Source: Roseiarcus sp963805295
GTDB lineage: Bacteria; Pseudomonadota; Alphaproteobacteria; Rhizobiales; Beijerinckiaceae
Direction: 5' to 3'
Assembly (NCBI GenBank): GCA_963805295.1
Contig: CAWDTW010000057.1
Span: forward strand, 118,250-182,249
DNA length: 64,000 nt
The notes beneath the pieces are model-generated. The model did no database searches and had not been told where the DNA came from. It saw only the letters and a program-made list of their open reading frames with translations. The translations under genes were made by a program, and so were the position numbers. Shown here piece by piece: positions 1 through 8,665 of this stretch (position 1 is the stretch's first letter; each line of letters begins with the position of its first letter).

Positions 1-700
1 TGATGTCGGCCTTGCCGATGTCGAACAGGACCGAGGATTCGAACACGAACCGGTCGCCGACCACCCGGACGTCGGGCCGTGAGCCGAGAATTTGCCTCAA
101 GCGCCCGAAGAAGTCGGAGCGGTAGCGGTTGAGCTCCTGCACCTTCTGCGCGAGCGCGATATTGAGGCGCTGGCCGAGGTCGGTGATCTTCGACTGCGAT
201 TCCTTGTTGGCGGCCTCCGACGCCGAGAGCGCGTCCTCGAGCGCGCCGAGCTGCTTGCGCAAGGCCGCGATCTGCTGGTTCAAGACGTCGACCTCGGCGA
301 GCGCGCGGGCGGAGAGTTCCCTCTGCTCGTCGAGCGCGCCCGCGGCGGCCGAGGCCCGCCCGGCGGCCTCGGCGGCGGTCGCGCCCTCGGCGGCCTCGTC
401 CTTCAGCCGCTTCTGCTCCCGCTCGGCGGTGTCGAGGGTCGCGGTGAGGGTGGCGATTTTGATCTCGTCGGAGCTCTTTTGCGTGCGCTCCAGCGCGAGA
501 AGATTGGTCAGCTCCTCGATCTGCCGGTTCAGCTTGACGAGCGCCTCGTCCTTGCCGCTGACCTCGCGCGAGAGGAAGAACTGCGCCAGCATGAACACCG
601 AAAGGAGAAAGATGATGACGAGCAGCATCGTCGACAAGGCGTCGACAAAGCCCGGCCAGTAGTTCACCGGCTCGTATCGGCGTCCGCGCGACAGCGCCAT
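1..700 (-). CDS. OmpA/MotB-like peptidoglycan-binding protein (3' end outside window)
   Basis: The reading frame starts at ATG 700-698 behind a GGAGATGAG ribosome site and stays open to the window edge, so the C-terminus is missing. The N-terminus is short and basic, then has one membrane segment at about residues 18-45 preceded by a YWPGFVDALSTM motif, as in MotB/TolR-type stator partners. Residues of about 50-200 are charged, Ala/Glu/Leu-rich and coiled-coil-like. The visible end (SRPDVRVVGDRFVFESSVLF) is the beginning of an OmpA-type peptidoglycan-binding domain. The next gene upstream encodes a MotA/TolQ-like membrane protein, so the two probably form a proton-driven complex in the inner membrane anchored to the wall. 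I see no flagellar genes nearby, so a role in motility is not implied. Confidence 0.8.
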   Translation of the reverse strand, partial: MALSRGRRYEPVNYWPGFVDALSTMLLVIIFLLSVFMLAQFFLSREVSGKDEALVKLNRQIEELTNLLALERTQKSSDEIKIATLTATLDTAEREQKRLKDEAAEGATAAEAAGRASAAAGALDEQRELSARALAEVDVLNQQIAALRKQLGALEDALSASEAANKESQSKITDLGQRLNIALAQKVQELNRYRSDFFGRLRQILGSRPDVRVVGDRFVFESSVLFDIGKADI

Positions 701-720
701 CTCATCTCCTCTTCCCCTCT

Positions 721-909
721 CCCCGCATAGCCCGTCGAAAGACGGGCGTCTTTCGACACCTATGGGGCAGAGGCATAGCCCGACGAAAAAGACGGGCGTT
801 CAAAAGAAGCCCTCCGGACGAGGGGCTACGGCGAACCGCGAGGTCCGCGTCGCCCCTCATCCGGCCGGCGTTCGCCGGCCACCTTCTCCCCGCAAGCGGG
901 GAGAAGGGA
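721..909. repeat. Palindromic intergenic repeat cluster
   Basis: This stretch between the MotB-like and MotA-like genes holds two units of the repeat family seen across the window. One is a GCCCGTCGAAAGACGGGC-type hairpin (about 727-760, with a degenerate second copy at 776-800). The other is a CTCATCCGGC...CTTCTCCCCGCAAGCGGGGAGAAGG unit at 854-909 whose last part is a perfect stem. They may act as processing or termination hairpins for the short operon. No protein is encoded here. Confidence 0.65.
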
Positions 910-912
910 TAC

Positions 913-1850
913 CTACCGCGTCGTCAGCTCTTCCAGCAGGCGGCGCAGGAGCTTGCCGATGTCCTCCTGCTGCGGGGCCTGCACGTCGACCCAATTGCGG
1001 ATCTGCTGCTGCTCGGTCCGCATGTGGCCGACCAGCGCCTGGATGCCTTCGGCGAAGGTCGCGATCGCCGCGGCGTTGCGCTGGTGTTCGATCGGGGGCT
1101 GGACCGCGGCTTGTCGGCTCCGGCCGAAGGCTCGACCGCCGGGCCGTCTGCGCGTGGCTCGCCAGAAATTCCTCGAATTCGGAATAGAAGCGGTTCTGCG
1201 CCTGCCCCGCCTGCAGGTCGAGAAAGCCGAGGATGAGCGAGCTCGCGAGGCCGAACAGCGAGGAGGTGAACGATATGCTCATGCCGGCGATCGGGGTGGA
1301 GAGGCCGGACTTCAGATCGTCGAACATCGCGAGGTGTCCCGCCGGTCTTCATGCTCTCGATGACGCCGCTGATCGAATGCACCGTCTCGAGCAGGCCCCA
1401 GAAGGTGCCGAGAGGCCGAGGAACACCAGCAGGCCGATCGAGATAGCGGCTGAGTTCGCGCCCCTCGTCGAGGCGGGTGGCGATCGAATCGAGGATGGCG
1501 CGCGTGGTGAGCGTCGAAAGGCCGCGCGCGCCCGCGCCGGCGTTGAGCATCGCCGCCATCGGCGCGAGCAGGAGCGGCTGGGCGACCGCGCGGCCGTTCG
1601 AGGCCCCGGTCAGCGAGTTGACCCAACGGATCTCGCGAAAGAGCCGGATGACCTGACGGAAGGCGAACAGCGAGCCGATCACCAGAATGCCGAGGATGAG
1701 CCCGTTGAGGCCCGGATTGGCGGAGAAGGCGAGCACGATCTGCTTAAGAGGATCAGGACGACGAAGCCGACCAGCGCCAGGAACGCCGCCATTCCGACGA
1801 GGAAGATGCGCGGCGAGGTGAGAAGACGGATATCCGGATCAGGGGCCATG
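913..1850 (-). CDS. MotA/TolQ/ExbB-family proton channel protein (several frameshifts)
   Basis: The ATG at 1850-1848 opens a frame that begins MAPDPDIRLLTSPRIFLVG and has several hydrophobic segments, including one around ANPGLNGLILGILVIGSLFA. The pore-forming C-terminal part is recognisable around ISFTSSLFGLASSLILGFLD and LQAGQAQNRFYSEFEEFL. The coding potential moves between frames at about 1745, 1400-1440 (two compensating shifts), 1340 and near 1150, and finishes LLRRLLEELTTR before a TAG at 915-913. The total length (about 312 residues) fits the family. The following gene encodes the OmpA/MotB-like partner. Clean homology on both sides of each shift suggests sequencing indels rather than old decay, but an inactive gene cannot be excluded. 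Confidence 0.7.
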
Positions 1851-2001
1851 GATCGCCGAACGTGGGTTCACGGAGGACGCGGATATCCGCAGATTGCGAT
1901 CATAGCAAGTTTGATTGCGCCGTGGCGACACGAGAGCGGCCTCGGCCGCCACGGCCGGGGCTTGTTCCAGCCACGACGGTGGTTTCGTTTCAGTCTCGCC
2001 G

Positions 2002-3039
2002 TCACGCCGCCTTCGCCTTGGGCTTCAGCCAGCCGCGGTTGGCCAGCACTTCGGCGATCTGCACCGCGTTCAGCGCCGCGCCCTTTCCGCAGATTGTCGG
2101 AGACGCACCAGAGGTTGAGGCCGTTCTCGACCGTCGGGTCCTCGCGGATGCGGCTGATGTAGGTCGCGTCCTCGCCCGCCGCCTCGTGCGGGGTGATGTA
2201 GCCGCCGGGCTCGCGCCGGTCGATGACGAGGCAGCCGGGCGCCTCGCGCAGGATCTCGCGCGCTTCGTCGGCGCTGATCGGCTTCTCGAACTCGATGTTG
2301 ACCGCCTCCGAATGGCTGATGAACACCGGCACGCGCACGCAGGTCGCGGTCAGCTTGATCTTCGGGTCGAGGATCTTCTTCGTCTCGGCCATCATCTTCC
2401 ACTCTTCCTTGGTCGAGCCGTCGTCCATGAAGACGTCGATCTGGGGAATGACGTTGAAGGCGATGCGCTTGGGGAACTTCTTCGGCTCGACCGGATCGGA
2501 GACGAACACCGCCCGGGTCTGCGAGAAGAGCTCGTCCATCGCCTCCTTGCCCGCGCCCGAGACCGACTGGTAGGTCGCGACCACCACCCGCTTGATGATC
2601 GCGCGGTCGTGCAGCGGCTTCAGCGCCACGACGAGCTGGGCGGTCGAGCAGTTCGGGTTGGCGATGATGTACTTCTTGACGAAGCCCCTGGCCGCGGCCG
2701 CATTGACCTCCGGCACGATCAGCGGCACGTCCGGGTCCATCCGCCAGGCCGACGAATTGTCGATGACGACGCAGCCCCTGGCGCCGATCTTCGGCGAATA
2801 TTCCTTCGACACGGCCCCGCCGGCCGACATGAGGCAGATGTCGGTATCGGAAAAGTCGAAGTGCTCGAGCGCCTTGCACTTCAGCGTCCGGTCGCCGAAC
2901 GACACCTCCTTGCCGATCGAGCGGGGCGAGGCGAGCGCGACGACCTCGGACACGGGAAAGCGGCGCTCGGCGAGGATGCGAGCATCTCGCGGCCGACATT
3001 GCCGGTGGCGCCGGCGATCGCGACCTTGTAGCCTGACAT
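2002..3039 (-). CDS. asd: Aspartate-semialdehyde dehydrogenase (two frameshifts)
   Basis: The enzyme reduces aspartyl phosphate to aspartate semialdehyde, on the route to lysine, threonine, methionine and diaminopimelate. The ATG at 3039-3037 follows AAGGAAT and starts MSGYKVAIAGATGNVGREML, the dinucleotide-binding motif. The catalytic cysteine lies in the NPNCSTAQL motif, and the SVSGAGKEAMDEL and CVRVPVFISHSE segments are typical. One base appears to be missing near 2976 (CTCGC where CTGCGC is expected) and one G extra near 2090, so the net length (345 residues) is normal. The true C-terminus is LANRGWLKPKAKAA. It heads the minus-strand group that continues with the MotA/MotB-like pair, 150 bases away. 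Confidence 0.85.
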
Positions 3040-3398
3040 GGCAAGAATTCCTTTTGGCTCCGGCCTCCCCGCGAATGGCCCGCGAATTTGCGGACCTTCG
3101 ACCCGGCGCCCCGCCGGGGAGGAGCCGGAGCGGACAGGCGCGTTCAGCCCTTCGTCCCGCCTTTGGCGGGGCGTGGCGTTTCGTCGTCGTTTTGGCGAGA
3201 CGCGGCATCGAACGGTTCCGGCGCCGGGCATGGAGGGCGGCCCGGCGGAAGTTTTCGCAAACCATGGCGCGGCAGGGATGTCAATGCGACTCCCCTCGGG
3301 CGGAGCGCCTCGCCGAAGGCGAGACAGGTGGCGCGCCGAGACCTATCGCTTCGCCTGCAATCGTGTCACGCTCGGCTCAGTGCTCAAGGGAGGCGTTC
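3040..3398. other. Divergent intergenic region, asd / cNMP-binding gene
   Basis: No gene is supported here. The region separates asd (minus) from the first cyclic-nucleotide-binding gene (plus) and must hold both promoters. Its last 60 bases closely resemble the 60 bases before the second cNMP-binding gene: both contain CAATCGTGTCACG followed by GGGAGGCGTTC before the ATG. The duplicated unit therefore includes regulatory sequence. Confidence 0.55.
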
Positions 3399-3850
3399 AT
3401 GCAGGCCGTGGCGTTCAAAGCCGGAGACATGATCATCGCCGCGGGCGACGAGGGCAATACGGCGTTCTTCATCGTGAACGGAAGGGTGCAGGTCTCGATC
3501 GGTCAGGCAACAAGGCCAGGACCGTCGGAACGCTGCCAGCCGGCGAAGTTTTCGGCGAAATGTGCCTGATCGAGCCGGGGCCGCGATCGGCGACCGTCAA
3601 GGCGGCGACCGACGTGGAATGCCTCGCCACGTCTTATGAGGAGTTCATCGAAGCGATCGAGCACCACCCGGACCGCGCGGCGGCGTTCATGAAGGCGCTG
3701 GTCAGGCGGCTCCGCCAGATGAATGAAATGATGGAGAGCGTGGGCGCCGACCGGCGGGGGCTTCGCAGGATAATTCGCGATTGGCGGAAATCCGTGGCGT
3801 CGTCCGACATCGCCTGCGACGCGGCCGACCTGTGGAAGATGCTGTGGTGA
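3399..3850 (+). CDS. Small cyclic-nucleotide-binding-domain protein, copy A (one frameshift)
   Basis: The product (about 151 residues) consists of a CRP/CAP-type cyclic-nucleotide-binding fold without a DNA-binding helix-turn-helix. It starts MQAVAFKAGDMIIAAGDEGN. The phosphate-binding-cassette region is GEVFGEMCLIEPGPRSATVK and the C-terminal helix is AAAFMKALVRRLRQMNEMME, followed by a basic Trp-containing tail. The ATG at 3399 follows AGGGAGG. One base is missing at about 3508: CAGGC replaces the CGGGGC-like sequence of the paralog at 6787-7242, and restoring it gives the same length as that paralog. Without an output domain it may be a cAMP- or cGMP-sensing partner protein; that is inference. 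Confidence 0.75.
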
Positions 3851-3945
3851 TCAGCGCCGGCAAAAAAACGGGAGAAGCCGGCGAGAACGGGCGGGGAGTG
3901 TCCCCGGCCCTTGGCCCTCAGCGCCGACGCGTCGCTGGCGCGGCC

Positions 3946-4036
3946 GCCCTCATCCCGCGCTTCGCGCCACCTTCTCCCGCAGGCGGGAGAAGGGATTCAC
4001 CCCTCTCCCGCTTGCGGGAGAGGGCCGGGTGAGGGC
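3946..4036. repeat. Palindromic intergenic repeat
   Basis: A CTCATCCCGCGCTTCGCGCCACC-type arm is followed by the perfect stem CTTCTCCCGCAGGCGGGAGAAG and then by a second, inverted-looking CCCTCTCCCGCTTGCGGGAGAGGG stem ending CCGGGTGAGGG. The 3851-4184 interval between copy A and the insertion sequence holds nothing else that I recognise. Confidence 0.65.
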
Positions 4037-4184
4037 CAGCGTCGTGGGTTCTTCCTGGTTGCTTGCGTTCGCCTTTCAGCGCCGACGCGGCGCCGGCTGG
4101 CGGGCCGGGCCGTCGCGCTCGGCGCGATGGTTCGAGCCAATCACCCGCCGCCTGCAGTCTGACCATATCATAAATCCCGACTGG

Positions 4185-5620
4185 AGAGCCTCTTGCAAAA
4201 TTCATCGAACGCGGCGAATTTTCCCTGTGTTCGCGGGGCGGAGCGGCCGGCGCTCAGGCTGGCGCGGCCTGAGCTGCGTGACGCGGAGTATTTGATCGAC
4301 CGCGAGTGCCACCACGCCGAACATGAGGTGGCATTTGACCTTGATCGCGCCGCGCACGCGCACGGACCGTGCGCCGAATTCATCCTTCAGTCGGGCGTTG
4401 ACGCGTTCGGCCAGGGTGCGAAAATTAAAAATGACGTCGTCCGGATCGGGCATATGGATGAGTTTCATGCGCTCGACTTCTTTGGCCCATTCGGCCTTGG
4501 CTTCGTGCTGGGCGCGAAAGTTGCGATCGATGATCGGCGCATGGCCGAGCGCCTTGCTGTGGTCATGGATGGCGGCGGCGTCGTAGGCCGCATCCATTAG
4601 ATCGTAGAGATAGGAGACGCGGGCGCCGGTCATGGTCATCAAGGGAATGGCGACCTGACTGTCGTGGACGGAAGCCGAGGTCAGTACGCAGGAGACCGGG
4701 ATTTGGCCGCAGGCGACATCCAGATGCAGTTTGTAGCCGATCCAGGTTTCCTTGTAGCCCTTGCTGTTCTTCTTGGAGCCGACATCGCACGCGGTGGGCA
4801 GATCGGCGAGCATCTGATCGAGGTTCTGCGTGGTCTGCCGTTCGAGGCGCGTCGGCTCGGGTTTTGGCCGTTGCTCGTCCTTGCGCGGGCGTCCGCGCGT
4901 GCGCGTCGGCTGAGCGCCATCGGGCGGCGGCGGATTCCTCCTTTTTGTCGTTCGGCTCCGTCTTGACCGGCTTCTCGCGCGCCTCGATCTCGGTGGCGTC
5001 GCGCGCGATCACGCCGACGATGCGCCCGCCGAGCGAGCGCTCGATCAGCGCCGCGTGCATCTTGTCGGGCAGATCGCCCTGCGCAAACTCCGCGAAGGCG
5101 CGGGAAAAGGTAGCTTCCGACGGCACTTGCGAGCGTCGTTCCCAACCGAGAATGCGACGCAGCGACTTGTCGACATCGAGGCGCTCGATCAGAGCGGTGG
5201 TGGTAGGAACGCCCAGCACCGCCTTGGCGACGAAAGCCCTGGCGAGGGCGCGGCGATCGTCAGGCGGGCGGCCGGCGCCTCGGGGCGGTTCGGGAACGAA
5301 GGCCTCGAGGCCGATCACGTCGAGGGTCGTGACGAGCCGCCCGAGCGCTTCGGTCATCGGGTCGACTTCCTCGCGAAGCCAAGGAAACAGATAGCCCTGG
5401 ATGTGGTTCCAGCGCGCTTTCATAGCGTCGAGAGGATCGTCGGTCATTGCTGTTGCTAGGGTTCAGGACGATAGAATTGACACTATATAGAAATATTTCT
5501 CACAGTAAAGCGGAATATTTTAGAATATTGCCTTGACAACCGTTGGATGGATTCTAAATATATTGCCTCGATTTGAGAGGGGTTATGAGAGGCGTTCCAA
5601 ATAATTTTGCAACTGGCTCT
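4185..5620. mobile_element. Insertion sequence, DDE transposase, about 1.4 kb
   Basis: The element is bounded by imperfect inverted repeats. The left end reads AGAGCCTCTTGCAAAATT (4185-4202) and the right end reads, on the complementary strand, AGAGCCAGTTGCAAAATT (5620-5603), with 16 of 18 positions equal. One transposase gene fills 4202-5447 on the minus strand. The 5448-5602 part is AT-rich and non-coding and should hold the transposase promoter. I cannot identify a clear target-site duplication. The element lies between the two paralogous cNMP-binding genes. Family assignment is uncertain (IS4/IS5-like superfamily). Confidence 0.7.
4202..5447 (-). CDS. IS4/IS5-superfamily-like transposase (one frameshift)
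   Basis: The ATG at 5447-5445 starts MTDDPLDAMKARWNHIQG. The helical N-terminal domain includes LERLDVDKSLRRILGW-like sequence. Candidate catalytic residues are the Asp in VIARDATEIEA, the Asp in YDLMDAAYDAAAI and the Glu in RTLAERVNARLKDEFG. The frame changes at about 4920 inside a GCCGCCGCC run that encodes a basic, Pro/Arg-rich linker. Read across it, the linker becomes DGAQPTRTRGRPRKDEQRPK and joins to the second half with no loss. The shift could be a sequence error or a mutation; I see no classic A6G slippery site. The C-terminus ends at the left inverted repeat. Confidence 0.75.
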
Positions 5621-6068
5621 GGAGCATCAGATTTCTCGGGTTTGTGTGTAAAGATCGAATAGAAGCCTCAAATACACAATTTCTTTGGCAATCTGACTTA
5701 GTTTCGTTGCTATTGAAGACGCCGCTTTTGCATGGGAATATTGGACCGAACGTGCGAAGGGGCTTCCTTGATTACAAGATCCCGTTGAAATTATCGGGTC
5801 GTCCCGGTTTGAAGTGGCCCAGAGCGCATCAGGGGGCGAATGCGGCCTCACACCGCTTATGTGGAATTCTCATGACCTGACCCGCCTCCTCTCCCTGCTG
5901 CTCCTGAACGAAATGCGCGGTGTCGTGCGCGCGCGGATTTTGTTCGTTACGAGCCAGAGGAGGCAAGTTTGCCGGAAATCACCATATGTCCGCACGCGGG
6001 CCTTGCGAAAGTCTTTTGACCTCGGGGCCGGAAGGCGGGCGGGCGGGACGCGACAGAGCCGTGACGCC
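5621..6068. other. AT-richer intergenic stretch beside the IS, no gene seen
   Basis: The first 260 bases right of the IS are clearly richer in A and T than the rest of the window. They encode only short implausible frames (74-78 codons with no recognisable features). This looks like foreign or decayed DNA next to the insertion. From about 5880 the composition returns to normal. Confidence 0.5.
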
Positions 6069-6230
6069 ACCCTCGCCCCACTTGCGGGGAGAGGGCAGGG
6101 TGAGGGGGTGGCGATTTGCTGCTGCGGTCGCTCACCCCGCCCCATCCGTCCGTGCTTCGCACGACCTTCTCCCGCATGAGTGCGTTCGCGCGAACGCCCG
6201 TCTTAAGACGGGCTATGCGGGAGAAGGGCA
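6069..6230. repeat. Palindromic intergenic repeats (two units)
   Basis: The first unit (6069-6110) has a CCCCACTTGCGGGGAGAGGG stem-loop followed by CAGGGTGAGGGGG. The second (6131-6230) has CTTCTCCCGCAT, then a GCCCGTCTTAAGACGGGC perfect hairpin, then GCGGGAGAAGGG, so the small hairpin is nested inside the arms of the larger one. This nested arrangement recurs at 25861-25945. Confidence 0.6.
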
Positions 6231-6237
6231 ACAACGC

Positions 6238-6602
6238 TCACCCGTCGATCGGCTCGAAGCGGCGGCCGTCGATGCGGAACTCGAGAAAATCGTCCTCCGG
6301 GTGGTTCCGATGATGATGGTCAGCGGCTCCTGGAAATAGGGGCTCGCGGAGCTCGCTTCGTCCGGATCATAAACCGGGGCCGGCAAGACCGCGGTCACGA
6401 TCGCCGGCTCGCCGTAGTCGGGAAACTTTCGGTTCTTGAGGCCCGGCTTCCAGGCGACGAACTGGCCCTTGGCGAAGGCGTGGTGCTCGTCGAGCCGGTC
6501 GGCGAGCTGCTTCAGCATCCGCTTGCGCGCTTCGGCGGGGTCCTCGCCTCCGCGCTCGTCCGCCAGACGGATGGCCGGGAAGCTGTGTTCGATGGCGCTC
6601 AT
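6238..6602 (-). CDS. Unrecognised 121-residue protein (one frameshift)
   Basis: The frame starts at ATG 6602-6600 (MSAIEHSFPAIRLADERGG). It has an acidic/basic helical first third (about residues 20-45, ARKRMLKQLADRLDEHHAF), then a beta-rich part (KGQFVAWKPGLKNRKFPDYG followed by EPAIVTAVL). After a shift near 6302 it finishes NHPEDDFLEFRIDGRRFEPI before a TGA at 6240-6238. The clean continuation across the shift supports a real gene. The short beta segment with a GQFVAWKPG motif could be a small SH3/KOW-like barrel, which is speculation. There is no signal peptide, so a cytoplasmic product is expected. I do not recognise a family. Confidence 0.55.
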
Positions 6603-6786
6603 GGCGTCGCTCCTTCGTTCATTGCGGCGGCGTGGAGAATCGCACGCCGGTGCGACAGAATTGGACGCCGATCTGGCCGCCGGCCCCCCGGCGAAGGGGG
6701 CGAAGGGGAGAGGGCGGAGTTCATTGGGAGCTATCGCTTTGCGGCCAATCGTGTCACGGTCTGTCGACTGCTTCAGGGAGGCGTTC

Positions 6787-7242
6787 ATGCAGACCGTCGC
6801 GTTCAAAGCGGGAGAGACGATCATCGCCGAGGGCGACGAGGGCGATACCGCCTTCTTCGTCGTGACCGGATCGGTCGAGGTCTCGATCGGCCGGGGCGAC
6901 AAGGCCAGGCCCGTCGGCGTGCTGAATGCGGGCGAAGTTTTTGGCGAAATGTGCCTGATCGAGCCCGGGCCGCGATCCGCCACGGTCAAGGCGGCGAACG
7001 ACGTCGAATGCCTCGCCACGTCTTACGAGGAGTTCATCTCCTCGATCGAGGACAACCCCTATCGGGCGGTCGCGTTCATGAAGACGCTGGTCAAGCGCCT
7101 CCGCCAGATGAACGAACTGATGGAGAGTTTGGGCCCCGACCGGCGCGGGCTTCGCGGGATGGTCGGCGATTGGCGGAAGTCCGCGGAGCCGTTCGAGCGC
7201 GCCCCCGACGTCGCCGACCTTTCCTGGACGATGTTTTGGTGA
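6787..7242 (+). CDS. Small cyclic-nucleotide-binding-domain protein, copy B
   Basis: This 151-residue protein starts at ATG 6787 after a CAGGGAGG ribosome site and reads MQTVAFKAGETIIAEGDEGD. The CNB fold covers nearly the whole chain. GEVFGEMCLIEPGPRSATVK holds the phosphate-binding cassette; the conserved Glu and Arg expected for cNMP contact are present as E in GEM and R in PRSA. The C-terminal helix is VAFMKTLVKRLRQMNELME. There is no helix-turn-helix. It is very similar over its whole length to the frameshifted copy A at 3399-3850 and is intact, so copy B shows the correct reading of copy A. A role as a soluble cyclic-nucleotide sensor is inferred. Confidence 0.8.
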   Translation: MQTVAFKAGETIIAEGDEGDTAFFVVTGSVEVSIGRGDKARPVGVLNAGEVFGEMCLIEPGPRSATVKAANDVECLATSYEEFISSIEDNPYRAVAFMKTLVKRLRQMNELMESLGPDRRGLRGMVGDWRKSAEPFERAPDVADLSWTMFW

Positions 7243-7919
7243 TCCGCCCGTCCGGCGATCAAAGCGCGGATTTGCTCGAACATTTGCTTCCGAAAAATCG
7301 AAGCCTGCGTTATCATGGTTCCCATGGATGCGATCGAAATCGGCAACACGGGGACAGCCGCCGGCGCAGTGGGGGAGGCTCGACCGGGGCCTATGTGGCC
7401 GTCCCTGGGTTAGGCCCGGGGATCCCCGGCCATCCGGGCGGTCCTTGCGCGGGCAATGCAGCGGCGAAGGCCTTGTCTGGGGAAATCGGGGTTAACCTCC
7501 TGAAAAGTCTCGAATTGCGGAAGGAAAAGACTTGGTTTTCCTTGCGCCGGATTTGGTTTTCCTTGCGCGTGGCTTGGAATTCCTTGCGCCCGGCTTGGAA
7601 ATCCTTGCCTGCGGCCAGGAGGTCCGGCCGCGGCACGGCCTTTCGGTCCCGAAGCGATAGGAGCGACAGCCTCCCAGGCGGAAAGCGCCGCCGGGGCGAC
7701 GCGACCCCGGGGCTAGAGCCAAGCGGCCCGGCCGGAAATGGCGCCGCAAGCGTTTGAAACAATGGAATCCGCGCTCGAAAATGGCGCCTGCGGTCAAGGC
7801 GCGCGTCGAGCATGGCGAAGGCCTCGACCGCGCCCTAGGCTTGGCCATTGCGCGCCGCGCCGCGAGCGTTTATACCGCCGCGCACTCTCGGGCGGGGACC
7901 TCGCTCGGGTCCCGGAGAT
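7243..7919. other. Gene-free interval upstream of tRNA-Val
   Basis: No convincing protein gene is present. The interval contains the 21-bp tandem repeat described separately and the presumed promoter of the tRNA. Open frames here derive from the repeat and from high GC content. Confidence 0.5.
7533..7616. repeat. Four tandem copies of a 21-bp unit
   Basis: Units begin at 7533, 7554, 7575 and 7596. Each has the form TGG, then a variable TTT/AAT/AAA, then TCCTTGC followed by a divergent GC-rich stretch. On the minus strand the core is AAGGAAAACCA or AAGGAATTCCA. Because the unit is a multiple of three, the repeat stays open in several frames and reads as a seven-residue repeat (WFSLRRI, WFSLRVA, WNSLRPA, WKSLPAA), but there is no ribosome site or other coding signal. 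Confidence 0.7.
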
Positions 7920-7994
7920 GGGCGCTTAGCTCAGCGGTAGAGCACTACCTTGACATGGTAGGGGTCAGAGGTTCAATCCCTCTAGCGCCCACCA
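7920..7994 (+). tRNA. tRNA-Val (GAC)
   Basis: A full cloverleaf can be folded. The acceptor stem pairs GGGCGCT with AGCGCCC, the D arm is GCTCAGCGGTAGAGC, the anticodon stem CTACC/GGTAG encloses TTGACAT with anticodon GAC, and the T arm contains GGTTCAATCC. The CCA end is encoded (7992-7994). Confidence 0.95.
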
Positions 7995-8085
7995 TCTCCA
8001 GCATGAATTCGGCTTCGTCTCGCGGCCGGCCGCCGCGCTGGCGCGCTCGGCCGATCATCGGCGGACTTGGGGAACGACGGCGTTC

Positions 8086-8616
8086 ATGAAGGCGTTGCGG
8101 TTGAACGGCGGACGGACCCTTTCTCGCATTCTCTTGGGTCTGGCTTTCCTCGCGGCTTCGGTTCTCGGGGCCGGAGCGGCTCACGACCAGGGCGTCGTCA
8201 GGGACAAGCACGGCGACTGGGAGACGCGCTGCGAGACGCCGCCGGGCGCGTCCTACGAGCAATGCGCGATCGTTTTGAGCGTGGTCGACCAGGAGCGGCC
8301 GAACCTCACGCTGGTCGTCATCGTGCTCAATACCGCCGACCGCAAGGCGAGGCTCATGCGCGTCATCGCGCCGCTCGGCGTGCTCCTGCCCGCGGGCGTC
8401 GGGCTTCGGATCGACGACCAGGACATGGGGCGCCTCAACTTCCTCCAGTGCCTCGCCAACGGCTGCATCGCCCAGCTCGCCATCGACGACAAGACGCTCG
8501 ACAAACTGAAGACGGGCAAGACCGCGACGCTCGGCATCTTCCAGACGCCCGAACAGGGGGTCGGCGTGCTCGCGCCGCTCGCCGGCTTCAAGGAAGCCTA
8601 CGAGCAATTGCCATGA
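8086..8616 (+). CDS. Invasion-associated locus B (IalB) family exported protein
   Basis: This 176-residue protein has a signal peptide (LSRILLGLAFLAASVLGAGA) with cleavage expected near residue 31. Family marks are the HGDWETRCE segment after the signal, a cysteine pair around RCETPPG...YEQCAIV, and a second pair in FLQCLANGCIAQL. The domain usually has two such disulfides. IalB-family proteins are widespread periplasmic proteins in Hyphomicrobiales; the name comes from Bartonella and does not imply virulence here. The gene sits 91 bases behind tRNA-Val and is followed by a lipoprotein gene in the same direction. Confidence 0.85.
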   Translation: MKALRLNGGRTLSRILLGLAFLAASVLGAGAAHDQGVVRDKHGDWETRCETPPGASYEQCAIVLSVVDQERPNLTLVVIVLNTADRKARLMRVIAPLGVLLPAGVGLRIDDQDMGRLNFLQCLANGCIAQLAIDDKTLDKLKTGKTATLGIFQTPEQGVGVLAPLAGFKEAYEQLP

Positions 8617-8665
8617 CGGCGCGCGCGTCGTAAGCAGCGCCGCAATCGCCATGGAAATCCGGTCA

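Noticed and set aside
92..730. Long plus-strand frames opposite the MotB-like gene
   Set aside because: They are antisense shadows of a GC-rich gene. The minus-strand frame has a ribosome site, a membrane helix and an OmpA-type end.
5627..5880. Small genes of 74-78 codons right of the insertion sequence
   Set aside because: AT-rich, overlapping on both strands, without ribosome sites or recognisable motifs; treated as non-coding.
7533..7616. CRISPR array
   Set aside because: Units are directly adjacent with no unique spacers, only 21 bp long, and no cas genes are in the window.
6480..7757. 425-codon plus-strand frame running through the second cNMP-binding gene
   Set aside because: It overlaps the intact cNMP-binding gene in another frame and continues into the tandem repeat. 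There is no ribosome site or domain.
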